64,000 nucleotides of DNA from Arthrobacter sp. ERGS1:01 (lineage in GTDB: Bacteria; Actinomycetota; Actinomycetes; Actinomycetales; Micrococcaceae), in assembly GCF_001281315.1 (NCBI RefSeq), contig NZ_CP012479.1, positions 2,852,001 through 2,916,000 of the forward strand, given 5' to 3'. Each line of letters starts with the position of its first letter. Within the stretch, counting starts at the first letter, position 1. Below the pieces are notes generated by a model. The model saw nothing but the letters and a program-made list of their open reading frames with translations. It made no database searches and was not told the DNA's origin. A program made the position numbers and the translations under genes. Below, piece after piece: positions 1 through 9,431 of the stretch.

Positions 1-2754
1 TGCGTGGGGGTGATCCGCGCCCTCGGCAAGTGCGTCCCGGACGGCGGCGGCCGAGGCCTCCACGGCGTCGCGCCTGCCCGTCCTGGCCACAACGCCCTGC
101 CGGCCCGTGATGACGGGGCCGTTGAGCGGGTCATAGGGCCACAACGCCGTCTCCTCCCCCGCGCTGACTGGGTTCTCGGCGTCCTCTTCCGGATCCTGCC
201 GCCACTCGCCGATGACTGCGCTCTGTTGGGCACCCTCGGCCAGCGGCAGCAGTTCGGCCAGGAACGGCGACGGTTCCAGCGGCGCCTTGCCGCTCCCCCA
301 CACCGTGGTGCTGCACAACAGGAAGTCCCGGGCCCGGGTGAACGCCACGTAGGCCAGGCGGCGCTCCTCCTCCTCGCCGTGCAGTTTGACGTCGTCGGCG
401 AAGAGTTTCTCGTTGTCCAGGAGCGTTTTCAGGTCGGGGACATTGAGGTCCCACTCGGGGAGGTCGTCCCGGTCCCCGCGCAGCGGCCAGGGCAGCGACT
501 TGGCCCCCGTGGTCCACCTGTCGGCGCGGGCGCTGGGGAAGGCACCGGCGTTCATGCCGGGGACAAACACCACATCCCATTCCAGGCCCTTGGAGGCGTG
601 GACGGTCAGCAGCTGCACGGCGTCCGGGTTGGTCTCCACCGCCGTCATCTCCAGGCCACCCTCCTCCGATTCCGCCGTCTCCAGCCAGGCCAGGAACGCC
701 GCCAGGTCAACGCGTTCGGCGCCCTGCATGAACGTCATGGCGGCGTCGGCGAAGGCGTCGAGGTTGCGCCGGGCGTGGTGGATGCTGGAGCCCGGCTTGG
801 CCGCCAGTTCAATGTCGAGCAGCATGGTCCGCTCCACGACGCCAAGCAGGTTCGTCAGCTCGTCGCCGACAAAGGTGCGCAGCAGCCGCAGCTCGTCACG
901 CAGGGCGAGCAGGCGTTCGCGGGCCGGCTCGGAGAGCGGCCGGGCGGCCTCGGGCCAGTAGTCGGGGCTCAGGTAGTCGAGCGCTTCGATGAGGGAGGCG
1001 GCGTCGACGACGTCGGAGGTCACCACGGTTTCCTCCTCCGCCTCGGCGGCGGTGCCGGCCGGATCCTCTCCCCCGGCCACGGCGGCCGGGTCGAAGGGCA
1101 CCTGGTTCTTGGCCGCCCATTCCCGGCGACGGGCCAGGTACCGGGACCAGTCGGCGAACGCCATGAGGTCAGCCGGGCCGATCCGCCAGCGGGCACCCGT
1201 GAGCAGGCGCATGAGCGAATCGGAGCGGCCGGGATCGGCAATGACCCGCAAGGTGGCCACCAGGTCGACGATTTCCGGGGTGGACAGCAGCCCGCCCAGC
1301 CCCACGATCTCATATGGGATGCCGTGGGCCTCGAACACGGCCTGGAAGCCGGCAAATTGCGCCCGGCGCCGGCACAACACGGCCACGGTCATGGCACCCT
1401 GGGCGCCCTGGTGCGAGGAAAAGTCGCCCTTGCGGTCCAGGATTTCCGCGGCAACGGCCTCGGCCTGCGCCATTTCGGTCTCGAAGCGGGCCAACACCAC
1501 CGCCCCGTCCGGTGCGGAGGGTTTTTCCCGCAGCGGCGACACCACCACGCGGGGCCCGGCCGCGGCCCGCTCCGCCTCGCTGAGCCCGGCGGCCAGCCGG
1601 GCGTTGGCCTTGCGTTCCTGGGCGTGCGTGAGCTCGGCGGACATCACGTTCGCGGCCTTCAGGATCCGCGCCGAATTGCGCCACGCAATGGTGAGTTCGG
1701 CGGTCTCGGCATAGCCGCCGTCGTCCTTGCGGAAGATCTCCGGGAAGCGGAACAACTGCCCGGCCGAGGCCCCGCGGAAACCGTAGATGGACTGGTGGGG
1801 ATCGCCGACGGCCGTGACGGGGTGGCCGCCGCCAAAGAGCTGGGCGAACAGTTGCAGCTGCGCATGGGAGGTGTCCTGGAATTCGTCCAGCAACACCACC
1901 TTGAACCGTTGGCGTTCCATCTCACCGGCGTGCGGCACCTCGGCGGCAATCCGGGCCGCCAGGGCCACGAGGTCGCCGTAGTCCAGGGCGTTGCGGCGGC
2001 GTTTGGCCTCGGCGTAGCGCTGGACCAGATCCACCACGGTGCCGCGGGTGCGCAGCACATCCAAAAGCTTGCCGGCCGCCTGGGTGCGCGGCTTGGCCGT
2101 CTCGGCGATGTACGGCAGGGCCTCGAAGCCGGCCACCCATGCGTCAAGCTCAGCGCGGACGTGCAGGGGGTCCTGCAGGTGCTCGGCACATTCGCCGGCC
2201 AGGTCCATGACGGACTGGATCAGCGTGGACTTGGCGGCCGTGAAGTGATGGTGGTCGCCGTCGTGGGCCTCGACGACGTCGCTGGCCAGCTGCCAGGCCT
2301 CCGCCGCGCCCAGCACCACGGCGTCGCGTTCAATGCCCAGGCGCAGGCCGTAGTCGGTGACGATGCCGCTCGCGTAGGAATGGTAGGTGGACACCTTTGG
2401 TTCCAGAGCGTCGCGGGCGGCAGCGGCCGGGGCCAGCTCCACCACGCCGGAGCGGGCCAGGGTGCCCAGCTTGGCCAGTTGGCCGCGGATGCGGGCGGCC
2501 AGCTCCCCGGCGGCCTTGCGGGTGAACGTGACGCCCAGGATTTCCTCGGGGCGCACCAGACCGTTGGCCACGAGCCACACCACGCGGTCGGCCATGGTGG
2601 TGGTCTTCCCGGACCCGGCGCCGGCAATGACCAGCAACGGTTCCAGCGGGGAGCAGATGATGGCCGCCTGCTCCGCGGTGGGCGGGCGCTGGTCCAGCAG
2701 ATCGGCCAGTTCGTAGGGGGTCAGCAGGGGGTCAAGGATGGTCTCGGTACTCAT
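1..2754 (-). CDS. adnB: AdnB-like UvrD-family helicase-nuclease subunit, 3' end outside window
   Basis: ATP-dependent DNA helicase of superfamily 1, probably the lead motor of an AdnAB-type double-strand-break resection complex. About 918 codons are present and the frame stays open to the left edge, so the C-terminal RecB-like nuclease expected for AdnB is not visible. Walker A GAGSGKTT lies near residues 45-52, the canonical Walker B DEFQD near 290, and helicase motifs V-VI (HASKGLEWD, then AYVAFTRARD) near 720-800. The ATG at 2754 overlaps the adnA stop as ATGA, which argues for translational coupling. The gene order adnA then adnB matches mycobacteria. A plain UvrD/PcrA helicase is the alternative, but the neighbour makes AdnB more likely. 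Confidence 0.88.
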   Translation of the reverse strand, partial: MSTETILDPLLTPYELADLLDQRPPTAEQAAIICSPLEPLLVIAGAGSGKTTTMADRVVWLVANGLVRPEEILGVTFTRKAAGELAARIRGQLAKLGTLARSGVVELAPAAAARDALEPKVSTYHSYASGIVTDYGLRLGIERDAVVLGAAEAWQLASDVVEAHDGDHHHFTAAKSTLIQSVMDLAGECAEHLQDPLHVRAELDAWVAGFEALPYIAETAKPRTQAAGKLLDVLRTRGTVVDLVQRYAEAKRRRNALDYGDLVALAARIAAEVPHAGEMERQRFKVVLLDEFQDTSHAQLQLFAQLFGGGHPVTAVGDPHQSIYGFRGASAGQLFRFPEIFRKDDGGYAETAELTIAWRNSARILKAANVMSAELTHAQERKANARLAAGLSEAERAAAGPRVVVSPLREKPSAPDGAVVLARFETEMAQAEAVAAEILDRKGDFSSHQGAQGAMTVAVLCRRRAQFAGFQAVFEAHGIPYEIVGLGGLLSTPEIVDLVATLRVIADPGRSDSLMRLLTGARWRIGPADLMAFADWSRYLARRREWAAKNQVPFDPAAVAGGEDPAGTAAEAEEETVVTSDVVDAASLIEALDYLSPDYWPEAARPLSEPARERLLALRDELRLLRTFVGDELTNLLGVVERTMLLDIELAAKPGSSIHHARRNLDAFADAAMTFMQGAERVDLAAFLAWLETAESEEGGLEMTAVETNPDAVQLLTVHASKGLEWDVVFVPGMNAGAFPSARADRWTTGAKSLPWPLRGDRDDLPEWDLNVPDLKTLLDNEKLFADDVKLHGEEEERRLAYVAFTRARDFLLCSTTVWGSGKAPLEPSPFLAELLPLAEGAQQSAVIGEWRQDPEEDAENPVSAGEETALWPYDPLNGPVITGRQGVVARTGRRDAVEASAAAVRDALAEGADHPHA

Positions 2755-5700
2755 TCGGTGACTTGTTTCCCTTCGCGACACAGGGGGCAGATGGTGGGCA
2801 GCGGGCAGCCGCTGCGTTCGGTCCAGTCGGCGCCGTGGCGGGCCGGGAACGTGGCCTGGGCCATGAGGTGGGCGGCCTTGAGGACCTCGGGGGTGGCCCA
2901 GTCCTCCGGGCCGGCGAGCAGGGCCGGCTGGTCCTGGGTCTTGACGGCCTTGGTGCCGTCCCCCAGGGGGAGCAGCGCGGCGCCACCCGGACCCGCATGC
3001 GCAAATCCCGCCATGGCCGCCTCACTGGCGAAGGCGCCGGCCAGCACGGCGGCCTGGTAGGCGCCCAGCTGCGGGTGTTGGGCGATCTGGGCCTTCGTGG
3101 GCTTGTTCCGCCCGGTCTTCAGGTCGATGATGACTAGGTTGCCGTTGGCGTCGGCCTCCAGCCTGTCCACTTGGCCGCGCAGCCGGGCCGGCCGCTCCCC
3201 CGGCCGGTCCGCGTCTCCTGGGACGTCGACGGCGAAGTCCAGCTCCACGCCGATCAGCGTACGCCCCTGCTGGCGGGCGTCCACCACGTATTGGGCGAGT
3301 TTGCGCAGCATCTCCTGCGCCCGCTGGTAGTCCTGTTCGGCCTCCCAGGACTCGCCCATGCCCAGCGACGGCCAGCGTTTTTCCAGTTCGTCCAGATACT
3401 CGTGCCCGGCACCGTTGGGGATGTCCTGGGCGATGGCGTGGATGAGCGTGCCCAGGCTGCGGGCAAAATCGGTGGTCGCCTCCCCGCCGGCGGCCTTGAC
3501 GAACCAGTTCAGCGGCGATTTCAGCACCGCCTCAACCTTCGACGGCGAGACCGTCACGGGCTCGCCCTCGGGGACGATCGGCGCATCCGTGCTCAACGGG
3601 GCCAACCCCCACCAGGTGGCGGGGGCGGCGCCAGGCACCGACTCCGTGGCGAGCACAGCCAGCATGCGGGCGGCCTCCGGTTCGGCGTGCATCTCCGATT
3701 CCTGGCGCAACTCCGCCACGAGGGAGCGCAGCGTCATGGGCCGGGGCACCTGTTCAACGGGCCGGACGGGATATTGGGATTCGCCGCCGGAGTCCGTGAC
3801 GGGCACATAGGGGGCAGCCAGGTCGATGAACTGTGACGGCTGGAGGTCGTGGCCGGAGGCGCCCGTGAGGATCAGCTGCCGGCTGGCCCGGGACATGGCC
3901 GCGGCAAAGCTGCGCAACTCGTCATAGCGGATGTCCCGCAGGCGGGTGGCCGGGTCGATCTGCCGGGCAGCGGCGGCACCGCGTTCCAGGACGTCAACCA
4001 GCAGCTGGCTGCCCAGCAGCTCACCGCGCAGCCGGGTATTGGGCCAGACGCCTTCCTGCAGGCCGGCCACGATGACCACGGGCCATTCGCGCCCGGCGGC
4101 GCTGGCCGGCGTCAGGATTTCCACGGCGTCGGTCCGCTGCGCGCGCGCCGCCAGGGTGTCCATGGGGAGTTCCTGGCTGAGCAGGTAGTCAAGGAACTGC
4201 TGCGGGCTGGAGCCGGGCAGCTGGTCCACGTAGCGTTCGGCCGTTTGGAACAACGCCATGACGGCATCCAGGTCCCTGTCGGCACGGATGCCGGTGGGCC
4301 CGCCGCGCAGCGCCTGGGATTCCCATGTCCCGGAACAGTCGGCGGCGTCCCACAGCGCCCACAGCACGGTTTCGGCGTTGGCGCCCGGCTCGGCCACGGC
4401 CGCCTTGCCCGCGGCCAGCATGGCCGCAATCCGGGCGGCGTTCTGCCCCTCCCAGCCAAGGTTCGCCAGTTTCGCGGGGTCGTTGAGCGCCTCGATCAGG
4501 AGTTCATCGCTGGCCCGGCCCCCGCCAGCAAGGCGCTCCTGGGTTCGCAGCGCCTGCCGCAGCCGGCGCAGGTGCAGGGCCGTGGAGCGCCCCAGCCGCG
4601 ACGTCAGCAGCGAGACGGCCAGTTCGGCGTCGAGCACGGCAGGGTCCAGCGCCACCCGGAACGCCTCCAACAGCGGCCGGACGGCGGGTTCGTCGCGGAC
4701 GGGGTTCTCCGCCACGGGCACCTTGACCGGGATGCCCTGGCCGCTCAAATACCGCTGCAGGGACGCCAGCGCCGAACCCGTGCGCACGATCACGGCCATT
4801 TCGGCCAGGCTGTGGCCGGCCAGGTGCTGGAGGTTCAGGATGCGCTCGGCCACCAGCCGCAACTCGTGGACCTCGGAGGCCACCACGTGCGCCACGACGT
4901 TCGACGCCGTGTCCCCGGCCTGTGTGCCCAGATCCGCCCCGGGAGCCGCCGTCAAGGGATCCGCCGGCGTGGGCGCGCTCGCTGCCGGCGCGGGCCACTG
5001 CAGCAGGCGTGCCTTGTGCCCGCCCGGTGTGTGGGAGATCCGTTCGGCGACGGCGGACCAGGCCGCGGCGAGTGCCGGGGTCATCCGGTGCGAGGTGGAC
5101 AGCGCAAACTCGGTGACCGGGATGGTGTCCGTGGCGAGGGATTCGCGCAGGGTGCCGACCAGGTCGGGGCGGGCTCCGCGGAAGCCCTGGACCACGGTGT
5201 CCGGGGAGGCCGTGACCAGCATGTCTTTGCCCCGGCCCACCAGGTGCAGGAGGTCGTGGACGGAGCGGTTGGCCTCCTGGATGTCATCGACGAGGATCAG
5301 GTGCAGGCGCGCGCGTTCGCGCTCCAGGAATTCGGGGTCGTTGCGCAGCAGCGTGGCGGCGGCCGTGATGATGCCGGCGGGGTCGAAGGACTCGGATTTT
5401 CCCCAATCCACCACGTCGCGGTACTCCCGGTACAGGGACGCCGCGGCCACCCAGTCCGGGCGGTGACACTCGACGCCCAGCGCGGCCAGCCGTTCGGGGT
5501 CCAGATCGTACTCGATCACGCGGTCGAAAAGCTGCCGCACCTCCTGCCGGAAGCCGCGTGTGTCCAGGGCCTCGGCCAGGTCCGCGGGCCAGGGCGGGGG
5601 CGTGCCCAGGCCGAGCTGGTGACCCTCCAACAGCTCCTTGATGATCAGGTCCTGTTCGGGGCCGCTCATGAGGCGGGGCGGTCCGTCAATGTGGGGCATG

Positions 5701-6074
5701 CGGCCCTCCACCTTGGCCCGGCGCAACAGGTCGAAGGCATAGGAGGACCAGGTGCGGGCCGGGGACGTGCTCAGGCTCCGGGTGAGCCGGGCGCTGAAAC
5801 CGTCGCGCAGGCGTGCGGCGGCCAGCCGCGACGGGGCCAGCAGCAGGGCACCCGCCGGATCGACGCCGTCGTGCTCCATCCGCTTCACGGCGGCCTCCAC
5901 CAGCACCGTCGACTTCCCGGTGCCCGGGGCACCCCAGACAAGCACGGGCCCGGAGCCCGGAGCAAGGTCCACCACCGCCTGCTGGTCGGGGCTCAGCGAC
6001 GGCGGGGCCGCCAGGGACGCCGTCGGCGCCACGAGGGTCAGGCGCGGAAGTGAGGACTGCTGTGGTGCGCTCAT
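2751..6074 (-). CDS. adnA: AdnA-like helicase-nuclease subunit (RecB-type nuclease)
   Basis: A protein of 1107 residues with an N-terminal UvrD-like motor and a C-terminal PD-(D/E)XK nuclease. Walker A is GAPGTGKST near residues 49-57. The Walker B position reads VDDIQE rather than the usual DExQD, as expected for the weaker motor of the pair. The nuclease domain shows GTLIHAIAQD, then RGQVDRLEAD, then IIDLKTG, and finally QLGAYQAAV, which supply the His, Asp, Asp-x-Lys and QxxxY residues of RecB nucleases. It ends in a Cys-rich segment (GCPLPTICPLC) followed by EGKQVTE. In mycobacteria AdnAB resects double-strand breaks. The ATG at 6074 overlaps the upstream alkyltransferase-like stop and the stop overlaps the adnB start. 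Confidence 0.9.
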   Translation of the reverse strand: MSAPQQSSLPRLTLVAPTASLAAPPSLSPDQQAVVDLAPGSGPVLVWGAPGTGKSTVLVEAAVKRMEHDGVDPAGALLLAPSRLAAARLRDGFSARLTRSLSTSPARTWSSYAFDLLRRAKVEGRMPHIDGPPRLMSGPEQDLIIKELLEGHQLGLGTPPPWPADLAEALDTRGFRQEVRQLFDRVIEYDLDPERLAALGVECHRPDWVAAASLYREYRDVVDWGKSESFDPAGIITAAATLLRNDPEFLERERARLHLILVDDIQEANRSVHDLLHLVGRGKDMLVTASPDTVVQGFRGARPDLVGTLRESLATDTIPVTEFALSTSHRMTPALAAAWSAVAERISHTPGGHKARLLQWPAPAASAPTPADPLTAAPGADLGTQAGDTASNVVAHVVASEVHELRLVAERILNLQHLAGHSLAEMAVIVRTGSALASLQRYLSGQGIPVKVPVAENPVRDEPAVRPLLEAFRVALDPAVLDAELAVSLLTSRLGRSTALHLRRLRQALRTQERLAGGGRASDELLIEALNDPAKLANLGWEGQNAARIAAMLAAGKAAVAEPGANAETVLWALWDAADCSGTWESQALRGGPTGIRADRDLDAVMALFQTAERYVDQLPGSSPQQFLDYLLSQELPMDTLAARAQRTDAVEILTPASAAGREWPVVIVAGLQEGVWPNTRLRGELLGSQLLVDVLERGAAAARQIDPATRLRDIRYDELRSFAAAMSRASRQLILTGASGHDLQPSQFIDLAAPYVPVTDSGGESQYPVRPVEQVPRPMTLRSLVAELRQESEMHAEPEAARMLAVLATESVPGAAPATWWGLAPLSTDAPIVPEGEPVTVSPSKVEAVLKSPLNWFVKAAGGEATTDFARSLGTLIHAIAQDIPNGAGHEYLDELEKRWPSLGMGESWEAEQDYQRAQEMLRKLAQYVVDARQQGRTLIGVELDFAVDVPGDADRPGERPARLRGQVDRLEADANGNLVIIDLKTGRNKPTKAQIAQHPQLGAYQAAVLAGAFASEAAMAGFAHAGPGGAALLPLGDGTKAVKTQDQPALLAGPEDWATPEVLKAAHLMAQATFPARHGADWTERSGCPLPTICPLCREGKQVTE

Positions 6075-6481
6075 GCTTGTAGTCCATCACGGGGCTCCGA
6101 CATTTCCGCCCCGGCCTCCCCGGCGTGCAGGCGCGCGGCAATGGCGTCGATGGCCAGGAAGTCTGATTCGGCCGGATTCCAGCGAGCTACGGCCATGTCC
6201 ACCCGCCAGGAAGGGTGCGTACCTCCTGTTTCCCCGCGCAACGCCATGCCCTCCTCCCGGTAGTGCACCAGGGCGGCGGCATCGTGGAACTGCGGCGGCT
6301 GCCCGCCCGCCCGGATGACCCGCCACCAGGCCACGGCCGATCCATGGTGCGACATGACGGACCCCACCTGGCGCGGGCCGCCGCTTTCCAGCAGCGCCGC
6401 AATGTCCCCATAGGAAAGGACCCGTCCGGCCGGAATCAGCTCCGCCACCCCAAGAACCGCTTCAACATACTCTGCACGCAT
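6071..6481 (-). CDS. MGMT-family alkyltransferase-like (ATL) DNA-binding protein
   Basis: A protein of 136 residues with the winged-helix DNA-binding domain of O6-alkylguanine transferases. PAGRVLSYGDIAALL and RQVGSVMSHHGS are recognisable. At the position where active enzymes have PCHR the sequence reads AWWRVIRAGG, so the acceptor cysteine is missing. Family knowledge: such ATL proteins bind alkylated guanine and flag it for nucleotide excision repair instead of repairing it. The start at 6481 is chosen because it begins the conserved domain; the frame is open further upstream without similarity. It is the first gene of an overlapping unit with adnA and adnB, so it may be expressed with the resection machine. 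Confidence 0.88.
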   Translation of the reverse strand: MRAEYVEAVLGVAELIPAGRVLSYGDIAALLESGGPRQVGSVMSHHGSAVAWWRVIRAGGQPPQFHDAAALVHYREEGMALRGETGGTHPSWRVDMAVARWNPAESDFLAIDAIAARLHAGEAGAEMSEPRDGLQA

Positions 6482-6575
6482 GAAACCAGCGTAGTTCGCC
6501 GCCGGCCTGTCCCGGCCCCTGTCGGGTCGGTCCGCCGGTGCCACCGGTGTCGGTGCCAGCAGGTAGCGTTGGGGC

Positions 6576-7262
6576 ATGACTAGCTGGAGCATGCACCCCC
6601 GGGCCGCGTTTGATTTGGAAACAACGGGCAAGGACCCCCGCACGGCCCGGATCGTGACCGCGTCGATCGTGATTGTCGACGAGGCCGGCGCGGTGGCGGA
6701 GACCCAGGAATGGCTTGCGGACCCGGGTGTGGAGATTCCCGAGGAGGCCGCCGCCATCCACGGCATCAGCACGGCCCACGCCCGCGAGAACGGCCGGCCC
6801 GCCGACGTTGTCGCGGCCGAGGTTGGCGCAGTCCTGGCCACCTTGTTTGAGAACAAGATCCCCGTCATCGCGTTCAACGCCAGCTACGACTTCACGGTGC
6901 TCGCCAACGAGGCCCGCCGCCACGGCCTGGCCCAGATCACGCCCACCCCGGTGATCGACCCCTTCATCTGCAACAAGCACGTGGACAAGTTCCGCCGCGG
7001 CAGCCGCACGCTGGTGGCCCTGTGCGAGGAGTACGGCATCACGCTCGACGACGCCCACACCTCCGCCGCCGACGCCCTGGCCACGCTCCGGCTGGCCGAC
7101 GCCCTCGCCGCCAAATACAGCGCCCTGCGGGTGGACCTGCCGCAGCTGCACGAGGCCCAGGAGGGCTGGGCGCGCGAGCAGGCCGCGGATTTCCAGGCGT
7201 ACCTGCGCCGGGCCAAGGACCCCGCCGCCGTGATCGAAGGCGACTGGCCCGTGCTTCCGTAG
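6576..7262 (+). CDS. DEDDh-family 3'-5' exonuclease (DnaQ/epsilon-like)
   Basis: A protein of 228 residues with the RNase-T/DnaQ fold. The four acidic residues and the histidine are visible: D13 and E15 in FDLETTG, D105 in NASYD, H151 and D156 in HTSAADALATL. These predict a metal-dependent 3'-5' exonuclease. The protein is much shorter than a replicative polymerase and carries no helicase or BRCT domain. It is divergent from the ATL-adnA-adnB unit with a 94-base gap, so a DNA repair or end-trimming role is plausible but not shown. The ATG at 6582 is a possible alternative start; both precede the first motif. Confidence 0.88.
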   Translation: MTSWSMHPRAAFDLETTGKDPRTARIVTASIVIVDEAGAVAETQEWLADPGVEIPEEAAAIHGISTAHARENGRPADVVAAEVGAVLATLFENKIPVIAFNASYDFTVLANEARRHGLAQITPTPVIDPFICNKHVDKFRRGSRTLVALCEEYGITLDDAHTSAADALATLRLADALAAKYSALRVDLPQLHEAQEGWAREQAADFQAYLRRAKDPAAVIEGDWPVLP

Positions 7263-7688
7263 GGACCGCATTGCTTTAAGACCAGCACCGCAGGAGGAAC
7301 CGCACTTCCATTGGAATCGTGCGTAAACCCGGCGCGGCCGCCACCGCCGGACCGTGAGCGATTTTCGCCCAGCATGATCTAAATCACACCCCGCACCGCC
7401 GCTTCCGCGCGCCTTGTGACGCGTCAGTCGTACAGGCCCCGCAACCCACTGCCGGGGTGGCCGGCGCCACAAGGCGGCATTGTGCGCAGATTGTTCTGCG
7501 AAATCCAAGTTTGTGAAGCATTAGTTCGCATCCGCCACATTTGGGGGCTGGATGACATAATTTAGTTCAGCGGCTTGGGTTCTGCTATGAATCTCCCTTG
7601 AATTTCATTCATGAGCTCCCCCGCGCCTTCTTGAACCCCCTGCCCGGTCGTCTTCGGGCGGGGCACCTGCAATGAAAGTGAATGCTCC
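7263..7688. other. 426-base gap upstream of the amino-acid ABC operon
   Basis: No coding region with convincing codon use was found on either strand. The gap holds a perfect inverted repeat CGCAGA-TTGT-TCTGCG at 7485-7500. A GC-rich hairpin at 7638-7663 (9-bp stem with one G-T pair, 8-base loop) lies only about 25 bases before the start of the substrate-binding gene. The first could be a regulator site and the second an mRNA 5' structure affecting translation or stability. Both roles are inferred from position only. No clear -35/-10 pair was settled on. Confidence 0.5.
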
Positions 7689-8636
7689 ATGAAGAAAACA
7701 GCCTTGAAGTGGCTCACCGCTGCTCCTGTCGCCGTCGCCCTGGCCTTCTCCCTTGCCGCCTGCGGCGGATCCGCCGGCAGCACGGCCTCCTCCGCCGACG
7801 CCCTGGCCGGCGCCGACCAGCAGCACACCAGCAAGTACACGACCGAATCGGTCACGCCGCTGGATAAGATCGACACCTCCAAGCTTGGCCTGATCACCCC
7901 CGGCACCATCAAGGTTGGCACGCTCTCCGACGCCCCGCCGAACATCTTCATTGACAAGAACGGCAACTTCACCGGCTACGACAACGAGCTGCTCCGCGCC
8001 ATGGCCGACAAGCTGGGCCTGAAGATCGAGTTTGCCTCCACCAAGTTCCAGGCGCTGCTGAGCCAGGTCAAGAACAAGCAGTTCGACGTTGGCTCCTCCT
8101 CCATCTCCACCACGGATGCCCGCCGCCAGACGGTGGCCTTCACCAACGGTTACGACTTCGGCTACATGGCCCTGGTGACCAAGGACGATGCGAAGGCGCA
8201 GACGTTTGCCGCACTCAAGCCCGGCATGCGCGTGGGCGTCGTCTCCGGCAGCGTGCAGGAAGACTACGTCAAGAACACGCTCGGCATGGACCCGGTCTCC
8301 TTCCCCGACTACAACACGGTCTTCGCGAGCCTGAAGAGCGGACAGGTTGACGCCTGGGTCGCCCCGTCCCAGCAGGCCACCGGACAGGTCAAGGCCGGCG
8401 ACGGCACCAAGATCGCCGAGAAGAAGCTCAACACGCAGAACTTCACCGCCTACGCCGTTGCCCAGGACAACCCGGCCCTGCTGGCAGCCCTGAACTCGGC
8501 GCTGGACGCAGTGATCGCCGACGGCACCTGGACCAAGCTGACCTCGCAGTGGTACACGGACCGCAAGACCGCTGCCGAGCAGACCCCCGAGGGTTGGAAG
8601 CCGGGCAGCAAGGCCGTCAAGATTCCGGCCAGCTAG
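7689..8636 (+). CDS. Amino-acid ABC transporter substrate-binding lipoprotein (family 3)
   Basis: A protein of 315 residues that begins with a charged N-terminus (MKKTALKW), a hydrophobic stretch and the lipobox LAAC with Cys25, so it should be a membrane-anchored lipoprotein. The mature part has the family 3 solute-binding features: IKVGTLSDAPPNIFIDKNG, then FTGYDNELLRAMADKLG, then FDVGSSSISTTDARR. Family members bind polar amino acids such as glutamine, glutamate or cystine; the exact ligand cannot be read from the sequence. It is followed within 30 bases by a permease and then by an ATPase. The start at 7689 is preferred over an out-of-frame ATG at 7682 because it yields the signal peptide. 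Confidence 0.93.
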   Translation: MKKTALKWLTAAPVAVALAFSLAACGGSAGSTASSADALAGADQQHTSKYTTESVTPLDKIDTSKLGLITPGTIKVGTLSDAPPNIFIDKNGNFTGYDNELLRAMADKLGLKIEFASTKFQALLSQVKNKQFDVGSSSISTTDARRQTVAFTNGYDFGYMALVTKDDAKAQTFAALKPGMRVGVVSGSVQEDYVKNTLGMDPVSFPDYNTVFASLKSGQVDAWVAPSQQATGQVKAGDGTKIAEKKLNTQNFTAYAVAQDNPALLAALNSALDAVIADGTWTKLTSQWYTDRKTAAEQTPEGWKPGSKAVKIPAS

Positions 8637-8666
8637 AAGCAGGCCAGAGAGAAATAGCGAAACCAC

Positions 8667-9431
8667 ATGGATTATTTGAATAGACTCGGCGAGACCTTCC
8701 TTGACTGGAATCAGATCGCCCAAGTACTGCCCAGCATGTTTGCCGTGGGCCTGCCCAACACCCTGGTGCTGGCCATCTCCTCCGGCCTGATCGGCACCTT
8801 CCTGGGGCTGATCCTTGCGCTCATGGGTATTTCCCGTAATCGTGTGGCACGGTGGGCCGCCCGGGCGTACACGGACGTGTTCCGTGGACTCCCGGCGGTC
8901 CTCACCATCCTGGTGATCGGACTCGGCTTTGGCCCGATCTTCCGTGAAATAACGGGCAGCAACAGCCCCTACCCCATGGGCGTCGCAGCCCTGTCACTGA
9001 TGGCCGCCGCCTACATTGGCGAAATCTTCCGCTCCGGCATCCAGAGCGTGGACAAGGGCCAGCTTGAGGCCGCCCGCGCCCTGGGATTCGGCTACGGCCC
9101 GTCCATGCGCGCGATCGTGGTGCCGCAGGGCATCCGACGGGTGCTCCCGGCACTGATGAACCAGCTGATCGCCCTCATCAAGGACTCGTCCCTGGTCTTC
9201 ACCCTGGGCCTGCTGTCCACCGAACGCGAACTGTTCCAGATCGGCCAGGACGCCGCCGCCCGCAGCGGTAACCTATCCCCGTATGTTGCCGCCGCGATCT
9301 TCTACCTGGCACTGACCATCCCCCTCACGCACCTGGTCAACTACATCGACAACCGCCTGCGCACCGGCAGCAAACCCAAGCCAGAACCCGATACGGCAGC
9401 GGCCATCGTCGGGAAGGGAGCACACTCATGA
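8667..9431 (+). CDS. Amino-acid ABC transporter permease
   Basis: An integral membrane protein of 254 residues of the HisM/GlnP type. The EAA coupling loop ([22 protein letters not shown], split over residues 133-154) marks the contact with the ATPase, and several hydrophobic segments span the rest. A single permease gene implies a homodimeric channel. It sits 30 bases after the binding-protein gene, and its stop overlaps the start of the ATPase gene (ATGA at 9428-9431). The C-terminus is a charged tail rich in Lys and Pro. Confidence 0.93.
   Translation: MDYLNRLGETFLDWNQIAQVLPSMFAVGLPNTLVLAISSGLIGTFLGLILALMGISRNRVARWAARAYTDVFRGLPAVLTILVIGLGFGPIFREITGSNSPYPMGVAALSLMAAAYIGEIFRSGIQSVDKGQLEAARALGFGYGPSMRAIVVPQGIRRVLPALMNQLIALIKDSSLVFTLGLLSTERELFQIGQDAAARSGNLSPYVAAAIFYLALTIPLTHLVNYIDNRLRTGSKPKPEPDTAAAIVGKGAHS

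Noticed and set aside
4..3060. A 1018-codon open frame on the plus strand opposite adnB
   Set aside because: It is antisense to a recognised helicase, has an Arg/Gly/Gln-rich composition and no known domain; high GC leaves long stop-free antisense frames.
3849..6053. A 734-codon open frame on the plus strand opposite adnA
   Set aside because: Antisense shadow with no domain and low-complexity composition.
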